Shown: one piece after another, positions 1-5,050 of the stretch
How the letters are laid out: each line of letters opens with the position of its first letter
Numbering within the stretch: the stretch's first letter is position 1
Assembly: GCA_964440805.1 (NCBI GenBank)
Contig: CAYTTR010000062.1
Coordinates: forward strand, 1 to 6,962
Direction of reading: 5' to 3'
Length of the DNA stretch: 6,962 nucleotides
Origin: CAYTTR01 sp964440805
GTDB taxonomy: Bacteria; Acidobacteriota; Aminicenantia; Aminicenantales; Aminicenantaceae
Program-made: the position numbers and the translations under genes
Notes under the pieces: model-generated
Databases searched by the model: none
Told to the model about the DNA's origin: nothing
What the model saw: the letters and a program-made list of their open reading frames with translations, nothing else

Positions 1-2
1 AA

Positions 3-140
3 AGGTTGGGTATGCCAATGTTTACCTTACATCACTTGAGTATGCATCCTGATGGCAAGCATCTTGCTTTTAGCTCCTTGGGACCTGAGTGGGTGGAATC
101 GGAACTGTGGGTTATGGAAAACTTTCTGCCCAAAAAATAA
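3..140 (+). CDS. C-terminal fragment of a PD40/TolB-like beta-propeller protein (5' end outside window)
   Basis: The reading frame is open from the left edge and ends at TAA 138-140, giving 45 visible residues. The segment MHPDGKHLAFSS has the H/SPDGKxIAFxS form of a WD40-like (PD40/TolB) propeller blade. After a short loop the chain ends ESELWVMENFLPKK, and a terminal LWVMEN(F/L)LP is a common last strand and tail in secreted or periplasmic PD40 proteins. Such proteins are often sensors, peptidase-linked propellers or TolB-like scaffolds, and the specific role cannot be told from one blade. The upstream part, any signal peptide and any fused catalytic domain lie outside the window. The gene converges on the minus-strand genes that follow. 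A palindrome overlaps its stop codon and could act as its terminator. The family call is fairly good; no function is assigned. Confidence 0.7.
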   Translation, partial: RLGMPMFTLHHLSMHPDGKHLAFSSLGPEWVESELWVMENFLPKK

Positions 141-166
141 AAAAATAGGGGACGGTTCTATTTTTT
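140..166. repeat. REP-like palindrome / possible terminator at the propeller gene stop
   Basis: The arms AAAAAATAG (140-148) and CTATTTTTT (158-166) form a perfect 9-bp inverted repeat around the 9-nt core GGGACGGTT. G-U pairs could extend the stem slightly. The left arm starts in the last base of the TAA stop. On the plus strand the right arm supplies six T's, so it may serve as a factor-independent terminator, possibly in both directions. From memory, A-tract palindromes with a GGGGACGGTTCT core recur many times in deltaproteobacterial and Aminicenantes-like genomes, often near REP-associated (IS200-like) transposases. No transposase is present here, so mobile origin is an inference. Confidence 0.6.
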
Positions 167-444
167 GCGTATTTATTCTTTGATCTTCCTCTCTCTGTTT
201 TAGGTGGTGCAATGCAATTCCCGTGGTGCGTCCTCTTTACCCCCTTTAAAAACGAAGGGCCACATTTTGGCTCCCCAAACAGTCCATTTTTCATCATATA
301 CTTTAGAAAATTCCTTACCGTAGGCATTTTTCTGTGGTATTCTTACCTCTAATACCAAGGGAAAATATCACACCCCAGTAACAAGATCAACGCTAAGAAA
401 TCACTGAAGTTCCCTCCTTTTTACCATAATATATTCCAACTTTC
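141..444. other. Convergent intergenic region, no intact gene
   Basis: This spacer lies between the end of the propeller gene and the 3' end of the minus-strand radical SAM gene. It holds the palindrome at 140-166 and the probable methyltransferase remnant at 200-358 (-). The remaining parts (167-199 and 359-444) are AT-rich with no ORF or RNA gene I can support. A purine-rich AAAGGAGGG on the minus strand (about 412-420) looks like a ribosome-binding site, but it lies some 55 nt upstream of the remnant's first possible start and no useful start codon follows it. Confidence 0.6.
200..358 (-). pseudogene. Remnant of a class I SAM-dependent methyltransferase (N-terminal part only)
   Basis: A 52-codon stretch, open from TTG at 358 to TAA at 202-200, encodes the motif NAYGKEFSKVYDEKW (residues 11-25) followed by TVWGAKMWPFVF. 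This matches the usual opening of many small class I SAM methyltransferases, which runs roughly YGxxFAxIYNxxWxxFAxxVxP and precedes the VLDLGCGTG SAM-binding loop. Here the chain reaches APREL, about where beta-1 should begin, then reads HCTT and stops. The SAM-binding motif and all the rest are missing, leaving about 50 of a typical 200-260 residues. An in-frame TGA lies just upstream of the TTG and there is no close ribosome-binding site. The best reading is a decayed or deletion-truncated gene once co-oriented with the radical SAM gene next to it. The match is by eye, so a chance resemblance is possible. Confidence 0.5.
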
Positions 445-1197
445 TTAAAACAAAACTTCAAAAACCATTTCCTGTTTTTCCAACTCCTGGACCAGACGGT
501 CCCGGTATTCACGGAAAAAATTGTCTTTGAGCGCTCTCTCCCATCCAAGGCGTTTATAGAAACTTCGGATGGAACTTGCGTAGTTCATCCGGTCAATGTA
601 CACATAATCGACTTTTCCGGCCAGCCGGTCGACCAGCTGTTCCGGTTTCCCGGGCAAAAGCGGTCCGAGAAAGGCAAAGGTCCGGATGCCTTGAGTGCGG
701 ATGGTTTTTAATGCTTTGATTCTCTCTTTTACAGGCGGGGCCTGTGGTTCAAATAGTTTGGCCACTTTCTCATCACCGGTGGCAATGGTAAATCCAACTT
801 CAATGGCCTCAAACTGCTTAAGAAGATCCAAATCCCGGAGGACGAGAATTGATTTTGTCTGGATGTTTACCGGAAACTGTTTTTCAAGAAGCTGTTCCAG
901 ACAACCTCTTGTTAATTTAAATTCGGCTTCAAGCGGTTGATAAGGATCACAAACTGAAGAAATCCAAACTGTCCCTTTTTTGGCCCGTTGGAGCTGCTGC
1001 CTAAGAAGTTCCACTGCATTTATTTTCACATCCACAAATTCTCCCCATGGTTCCTTATGCCCGGAGTAGCGAGGCATAAAAAGACGGGCATAGCAGTAGC
1101 GGCAGCCCATTTGACAGCCGGTGTAGGGATTGAGGCAGTAGTCGAATATTTTGGATTTATTCAAAATGCTTTTGGCTTTTATTTTGCGTATTATCAT
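445..1197 (-). CDS. SPL-family radical SAM protein (spore photoproduct lyase-like, COG1533 type)
   Basis: This 250-residue cytosolic protein has the radical SAM cluster motif CxxxCxxC at C28, C32 and C35 (GCQMGCRYCYA), which binds the [4Fe-4S] cluster that cleaves S-adenosylmethionine. Other SPL-family signatures follow in order: SSVCDPYQPLE (80-90), GFTIATGDEKV (135-145), EPQAPPVKERI (150-160) and GPLLPGKPEQLVD (178-190). Bacillus spore photoproduct lyase is longer (about 340 residues) and repairs a thymine dimer. Short relatives like this one are widespread in non-sporulating bacteria and their substrate is unknown, so the name splB is not used. The ATG start is supported by the usual family opening (IKAKSILNKSK) and an AGGGAAG element upstream. 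The gene reads away from the peptidase gene and stands alone apart from the methyltransferase remnant downstream. The family is certain, the activity is not. Confidence 0.93.
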   Translation of the reverse strand: MIIRKIKAKSILNKSKIFDYCLNPYTGCQMGCRYCYARLFMPRYSGHKEPWGEFVDVKINAVELLRQQLQRAKKGTVWISSVCDPYQPLEAEFKLTRGCLEQLLEKQFPVNIQTKSILVLRDLDLLKQFEAIEVGFTIATGDEKVAKLFEPQAPPVKERIKALKTIRTQGIRTFAFLGPLLPGKPEQLVDRLAGKVDYVYIDRMNYASSIRSFYKRLGWERALKDNFFREYRDRLVQELEKQEMVFEVLF

Positions 1198-1243
1198 TAG
1201 GACTTCCCTGTATCATGGATATATTTTATCTTGGGAAATTAGT

Positions 1244-1272
1244 ATTGTATACATAATTGAGTTAACTTATCG
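1244..1272 (-). promoter_or_regulatory. Weak candidate promoter of the radical SAM gene
   Basis: Read on the minus strand, TACAAT (complement of 1244-1249) is a 5/6 match to the -10 consensus, about 47 nt upstream of the ATG. The hexamer 17 nt further upstream, CGATAA, is a poor -35. The surrounding sequence is generally AT-rich, so the match has limited weight. Confidence 0.3.
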
Positions 1273-1417
1273 ATTATAATATATTTATAATTTTCCTTCT
1301 GGTATGGGTTTTTCTTAAAGTTGATTTTCGGCTCCATTTTTTGAGCTTGAGAAAATCTCTTCTCTTAATCAAAGATAAAGAGAGCTTCATATGGAAATAA
1401 AAAGGCAGTCAATTTCT

Positions 1418-1438
1418 GTTTAAACGCTGCTTTAAACG
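1418..1438. repeat. Paired TTTAAACG repeat, operator-like
   Basis: GTTTAAA (1418-1424) and TTTAAAC (1431-1437) form a 7-bp inverted repeat with a 6-nt spacer. The same bases give a direct repeat TTTAAACG at 1419-1426 and 1431-1438, one helical turn (12 bp) apart. It lies about 30 bp upstream of the -35 box proposed for the peptidase gene, a reasonable place for a regulator site. TTTAAA is itself palindromic, which makes such pairs easier to find by chance in AT-rich DNA. Confidence 0.35.
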
Positions 1439-1466
1439 GTTTCATCCCCCAATCAGACTCTTCAAC

Positions 1467-1495
1467 TTGACATTAATTTTCCAATAAAGAATTAT
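1467..1495 (+). promoter_or_regulatory. Candidate sigma-70-type promoter for the M14 peptidase
   Basis: A perfect -35 box TTGACA (1467-1472) is followed after exactly 17 nt by AATTAT (1490-1495), a 4/6 match to TATAAT. Transcription would start near 1502, leaving a leader of about 260 nt before the peptidase ATG. The position and spacing are good, but the -10 is only moderate and the leader is unusually long. Confidence 0.45.
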
Positions 1496-1750
1496 TGAAA
1501 AGAAAGGAAAAAATAAAGGGTCAGGAAAAATTTAAGGATAAAAATCATGCCGGGACGATGACAGAGAAGGAGGCCGTAGCCGTAGGTTTGATGCTCAAAA
1601 TGGGATTTAAGGAAGAGGGAGAAGTCGAGGGCAAATGGAGCAGGGCTTGCCTGGCTTTGCCTCAGCTTTCAACCTGCTACGCCGGAAACCTTGAAGCCTT
1701 GAAGCCCTGGGCATCGTCCGCTCTTATAGTGAAAAATAATTTTATTTTTA

Positions 1751-1756
1751 AAGGAG
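1751..1756 (+). promoter_or_regulatory. Strong ribosome-binding site of the peptidase gene
   Basis: AAGGAG sits 7 nt upstream of ATG 1764 and fixes this start, which also yields a proper signal peptide. It contrasts with the absence of a clear Shine-Dalgarno sequence at trkA and trkH. Confidence 0.85.
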
Positions 1757-1763
1757 AAATCAA

Positions 1764-3518
1764 ATGAAACAGAGAAGATTGTGGATGGGCATTTTTTCTT
1801 TTATTTTGATTGTGTTTTTGACAATTTCATTCCCCGGCACTTCTTTCTCCCAAGCCAAGCCGGCCAAGCTCAAATTCGACCACAACTACACCTTCAAAGA
1901 AGTGGTGACCTATCTTCAGGAAGTTGTCGAGGCCTACCCCAGCATCACCCGGCTGCACAATATCGGAAAAAGTTATCTTGGCAAAGACCTTCTCGTGCTG
2001 GAGATCACTAACCAGAGTCAAGATGGCCTGAAGAAACCGGGCTACTGGATCGACGGCAACCTGCATTCCAGCGAAGTAATGGGCGCTGATGTCTGCCTGA
2101 AGACAATAGAGACTCTAGTAACCCAGTATGGACGAGACCCTTTTATCACCAATCTCCTAGACACCAGGACCATCTACATCTTGCCCAAGTTTAATCCCGA
2201 CGGCTCTGAACTCTATCTCACCACACCGTTAAGAAACCGGAGCAGTGTGCGGCCTTACGACCAGGACGGAGACGGCCTGAAGGACGAAGACCCGCCAGAG
2301 GATCTCAACGGAGACGGATATATAACCTTGATGAGAGTGAGAGACGAAATGGGGGAATGGAAAACCTCTCCCGACGATCCCCGGTTGATGGTGCGTCGAC
2401 AGGAAGATGAGAAAGGCGAATGGAGGGTTTACACCGAAGGAATCGACAATGACGGCGACGACAAGTTCAACGAGGACAGTCCAGGCGGTCTTGATCTCAA
2501 CCGGAACTGGCCCGCAGTATGGCAGCAAGCCCATATTCAGTCCGGAAGCGGCGAGTTCCCCTTATCTGAACCAGAAAACCGAGCCGTAGCAGATTTTTTA
2601 TTATCCCACCGCAATATTATGGGAATAGTCAATCACCACATGGCCGGAAATTTCATGTATCGTCCTCCCTGCAATCTCAATTTTGATCCCATAACGGGCG
2701 AGGAAACACAACTTCTTGAGAAGGATGAGGCTAATTATCAAGTGTTCGGAAAGAAATACAGCGAGATAATCAACGATCAACCGGTACGGACAGTTAAGGG
2801 AAGAGCAGGGCCTCCAAGATACGGCGCCATATGGGGAGTATTCATTGACTGGGCTTACTGGCATTATGGAGTATTCGGCTGGGTTCCTGAAATGGGCTCA
2901 TTGGTTCCTTACTGCGATTATGACGAAGATGGAACCGTGACAGAGCTTGAAAGGCTGCGCTGGAATGATGAAGAGATGGATGGCAAGATCTTTGTTGATT
3001 GGGAACCCTATGATCATCCTCAACTGGGAAAAGTTGAGATTGGCGGATTCGTAGATAAAATTTATAATCCCGCCTACGGCAGTTATACTCATCTTTTTTG
3101 CACTCCTGGTTCCATATACGACGATTTCCTTGAAAAACACACCAAATGGAACCTCTACATGGTTTCCATGTCTCCACTGGTGAGGATAACCGATGTCAAG
3201 GTTATCCCTGAAGGCAGCGGATTCTTCAAGATTACAGCCAGCATCCAGAACCAGGGTTTTCTTCCGACCAATCTCACTCAACAAGCAATACGCAACCAGA
3301 CTGCCAAAACAGTCAAAGCCGAAATATCCCTTTCCAACGCCACTCTGGTGATGGGTGAAGAGCAAATTGATCTCGGCCATCTCCCCGGCAATACCCCCAG
3401 ATCAACATCTCCGGTTAAGAAAGTGGAGTGGCTGGTGAAGACCGATTCAGAAACACCGACAGCAGAAATCAGGGTATTTTCTGAGAAGGGCGGCACAGAC
3501 ATCAAAGTAATAGAATAA
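1764..3518 (+). CDS. Secreted M14-family zinc carboxypeptidase with Asp-rich calcium-loop inserts
   Basis: This 584-residue exported metallopeptidase is predicted to hydrolyse peptides outside the cytoplasm using one Zn2+. Residues 1-29 form a signal peptide (basic MKQRR, hydrophobic 7-22, cleavage probably after SFS at 29). The M14 domain covers about 40-465. HSSE gives zinc ligands H101 and E104. LDLNRNWP (243-250) carries the substrate-carboxylate-binding N246-R247 pair. VNHHM (289-293) holds the third ligand, more likely H292 than H291. WVPEMGS (373-379) provides the catalytic glutamate E376. Between E104 and N246 is an acidic insert of about 80 residues with DxDxDG-type loops at 166-174, 180-188 and 228-238. 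A further loop, 385-396, is a textbook 12-residue EF-hand loop (D385, D387, D389, G390, E396). Residues about 470-584 form a likely beta-sandwich. ATG 1764 follows a strong ribosome-binding site. The gene appears monocistronic. The substrate is unknown. Confidence 0.95.
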   Translation: MKQRRLWMGIFSFILIVFLTISFPGTSFSQAKPAKLKFDHNYTFKEVVTYLQEVVEAYPSITRLHNIGKSYLGKDLLVLEITNQSQDGLKKPGYWIDGNLHSSEVMGADVCLKTIETLVTQYGRDPFITNLLDTRTIYILPKFNPDGSELYLTTPLRNRSSVRPYDQDGDGLKDEDPPEDLNGDGYITLMRVRDEMGEWKTSPDDPRLMVRRQEDEKGEWRVYTEGIDNDGDDKFNEDSPGGLDLNRNWPAVWQQAHIQSGSGEFPLSEPENRAVADFLLSHRNIMGIVNHHMAGNFMYRPPCNLNFDPITGEETQLLEKDEANYQVFGKKYSEIINDQPVRTVKGRAGPPRYGAIWGVFIDWAYWHYGVFGWVPEMGSLVPYCDYDEDGTVTELERLRWNDEEMDGKIFVDWEPYDHPQLGKVEIGGFVDKIYNPAYGSYTHLFCTPGSIYDDFLEKHTKWNLYMVSMSPLVRITDVKVIPEGSGFFKITASIQNQGFLPTNLTQQAIRNQTAKTVKAEISLSNATLVMGEEQIDLGHLPGNTPRSTSPVKKVEWLVKTDSETPTAEIRVFSEKGGTDIKVIE

Positions 3519-3527
3519 TAAGGGCGT

Positions 3528-3555
3528 TCCTCAAATCCTGAAAAAAATTTGAGGA
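3528..3555. terminator. Hairpin after the peptidase gene, weak terminator candidate
   Basis: TCCTCAAAT (3528-3536) pairs perfectly with ATTTGAGGA (3547-3555), a 9-bp stem with a 10-nt loop, starting 10 nt after the peptidase stop codon. It is not followed by a T-run on either strand, so it may be a 3'-end stabilising or rho-dependent structure rather than an intrinsic terminator. Confidence 0.4.
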
Positions 3556-3562
3556 TAAAAAA

Positions 3563-3627
3563 GAAAAATTGGGGGCGAAAATTAAGAAAACAGGCAAGCG
3601 GTCTCCAATTTTTCTTCCCAATTTTTC
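3563..3627. repeat. Inverted repeat with a duplicated right arm
   Basis: GAAAAATTGGG (3563-3573) is exactly complementary to CCCAATTTTTC (3617-3627), an 11-bp inverted repeat around a 43-nt centre. A second copy of the right arm, CCAATTTTTC, lies at 3605-3614, 13 bp before the first, so two hairpins sharing one left arm are mutually exclusive. The five T's in the arms could allow terminator activity. The A/T arms with a G/C core have the same general build as the palindrome at 140-166, suggesting a related class of intergenic repeat; the sequences themselves differ. Confidence 0.55.
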
Positions 3628-3645
3628 ATTAGAGCCCATCCGGTT

Positions 3646-3674
3646 TTGACAATTAAATAGCAATCTGCTAAAGA
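3646..3674 (+). promoter_or_regulatory. Candidate promoter of the trkA-trkH operon
   Basis: A perfect TTGACA (3646-3651) is followed 17 nt later by TAAAGA (3669-3674), only a 3/6 match to the -10 consensus. A start around 3681 would leave a leader of about 5-11 nt before trkA. The near-absence of a leader agrees with the lack of a Shine-Dalgarno sequence but also leaves room for an alternative promoter further upstream. Confidence 0.4.
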
Positions 3675-3685
3675 TACCAGATAAA

Positions 3686-5041
3686 ATGCATATGCACATC
3701 ATCATTGTAGGCCTGGGTCAAGTGGGTTGCCATTTGGCCAAAATTCTATCCCGCGAAAATCACGATGTCGTGGGCATCGAAACCGATCCGGTCTGCTGCC
3801 AGGAGGCCGGAGAGAATATGGATATTCTTGTGCTTCAAGGTTCCGGAACAGATCATCGCCTCTTAGAAAAGGCAGGTATCCGGAACGCTGATATGCTGAT
3901 CGCCCTGACCGGCAGCGACGACCAGAATGTTCTTGTCTGTCAGATGGCGGCCCGATATGATGTTCGCCGCAAAATCGCCCGCATCCGAAACCCGGTTTTC
4001 TATGATAATCCTCCTCTTTTTACTATTTCCCAGTGGGGTATCGATGTAGCTATCCAACCGGAAGAAGAAACTGCCAAAGAGATAGTCCATCTAATTAAAC
4101 GGAGCGCGGCTACGGATGTCCTGGAATTTGCCGACAACAAGGTTCAGCTCATCGGTATCCGCTTGGATGCTCTTTGCCCAGTACTAAATAAGACAGTCCA
4201 GGAGGTGAGCCAACAGTTCAAGGATCACATTTTCCGGGCTGTAGCCATCCTCCGTAACAACAAGACCATCATCCCCTCAGGGAATGACATCTATCATAGG
4301 AGAGACCAGATTTTTTTCATAGCCGAAAGCGAAAACATCCCTAAGATCATCGAGCTGATGGGTAAATCCGATGAAAAATTGAACCACATTATTATCCTCG
4401 GAGGGGGGAAAATAGGAAGGTCCGCGGCCAGGCTCCTGGAAGACGAAAAAGATCTGGAAATCAAGCTTATAGAGTCCGACCCGGAAAAGACGCCCAAGCT
4501 GACCGATGAGCTGCAGCGGACGCTTGTAATTCATGGAGACGGACGTAACTTCAACATTCTGGCCACAGAGGGAATACTGGAAACAGATGCCTTCGTGAGC
4601 GTGACTAACGACGAAGAAACAAATATTCTGACCAGCCTCTTAGCCAAGCATTTAGGGGTAACCAAGACCATAGCCCTGGTCAGCCGCGAGGAATATCTGC
4701 CGCTCATGGCTCCGATCGGAGTAAATGCAGCCGTCAATATTAACCTCATCACCTCGAACTCCATTCTCCGGTTGATTCGCCGCGGCGATGTGGTTTCGCT
4801 GGCCAGCCTGTCAGGAGTGGATGCTCACGCGGTTGAATACCTGGTCCCCCGGGGAGCAAAGATCCTTAAAAAGCCCCTGAGCAAAATCGGCTTTCCCAAG
4901 GATGCCATCGTCGGCGCAATCACGCGGGGCGACAAGGTCATCATCCCGGTAGGAGAAACACAAATCAAGGAAAACGATCACGTCGTGGTCTTCTCCCTTC
5001 CTCATGCTCTGAATGAGGTAGAAAAACTTTTTGTGCATTAA
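3686..5041 (+). CDS. trkA: Trk potassium uptake system NAD-binding regulatory subunit TrkA
   Basis: This 451-residue cytosolic protein has the full double-RCK layout of TrkA (E. coli TrkA is about 458). The first TrkA-N Rossmann domain (about 4-140) has GLGQVG at 9-14, with acidic E32 closing beta-2 to hold the adenosine ribose, and TGSDDQN at 75-81. The first TrkA-C domain is about 145-225. The second Rossmann domain (about 233-365) has GGGKIG at 239-244, E263, HGDGRN at 283-288 and TNDEETN at 307-313. The second TrkA-C domain is about 367-450. TrkA rings bind NAD(H) and nucleotides and gate the TrkH channel from the cytoplasmic side. ATG 3686 is given as the first start; ATG 3692, six nucleotides later, yields MHIIIVGLG, closer to the usual family start, and neither has a convincing ribosome-binding site. 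trkH follows after 9 nt. Confidence 0.97.
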   Translation: MHMHIIIVGLGQVGCHLAKILSRENHDVVGIETDPVCCQEAGENMDILVLQGSGTDHRLLEKAGIRNADMLIALTGSDDQNVLVCQMAARYDVRRKIARIRNPVFYDNPPLFTISQWGIDVAIQPEEETAKEIVHLIKRSAATDVLEFADNKVQLIGIRLDALCPVLNKTVQEVSQQFKDHIFRAVAILRNNKTIIPSGNDIYHRRDQIFFIAESENIPKIIELMGKSDEKLNHIIILGGGKIGRSAARLLEDEKDLEIKLIESDPEKTPKLTDELQRTLVIHGDGRNFNILATEGILETDAFVSVTNDEETNILTSLLAKHLGVTKTIALVSREEYLPLMAPIGVNAAVNINLITSNSILRLIRRGDVVSLASLSGVDAHAVEYLVPRGAKILKKPLSKIGFPKDAIVGAITRGDKVIIPVGETQIKENDHVVVFSLPHALNEVEKLFVH

Positions 5042-5050
5042 AAGACAACC

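Larger units (their letters stand above)
1198..1763. other. AT-rich divergent intergenic region, possible long leader of the peptidase gene
   Basis: This 566-nt spacer separates the divergent radical SAM and peptidase genes. The first 300 nt are strongly AT-rich and hold promoter-like sites for both directions and the repeat at 1418-1438. The stretch 1500-1750 is more GC-rich and is open in the plus strand from TTG 1495 to a TGA overlapping the peptidase ATG (90 codons). I do not call that a gene: the TTG lies inside the predicted -10 box, the first ATG (1558) has no ribosome-binding site, and the translation changes character midway. Around 1565-1640 it reads LMLKMGFKEEGEVEGKW, which faintly recalls the last strands of GNAT acetyltransferases and could be a gene scrap. 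A tandem 8-bp repeat CCTTGAAG lies at 1689-1704. No known riboswitch is recognised. Confidence 0.5.

Noticed and set aside
112..327. 71-codon minus-strand ORF overlapping the methyltransferase remnant
   Set aside because: It is in a different frame from the recognisable YGKEFSKVYDEKW stretch, runs through the palindrome and has no homology-like features.
1365..1445. 26-codon minus-strand mini-ORF starting with GGGGG-ATG
   Set aside because: It looks faintly protein-like (MKPFKAAFKQKL) but is too short, unsupported and in AT-rich DNA where such frames arise by chance.
1495..1767. 90-codon plus-strand ORF ending in an ATGA overlap with the peptidase
   Set aside because: The TTG start falls in the predicted -10 box, internal ATG 1558 has no ribosome-binding site, the translation is not recognisable as a whole, and the real ribosome-binding site inside it serves the peptidase.
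2229..2534. 101-codon minus-strand ORF opposite the Asp-rich insert
   Set aside because: It is a mirror product of the repetitive GAC/GAG codons on the coding strand, without its own start signals.
2898..3380. 160-codon minus-strand ORF opposite the peptidase
   Set aside because: It is antisense to a peptidase gene with clear catalytic motifs, and its translation shows no recognisable domain.
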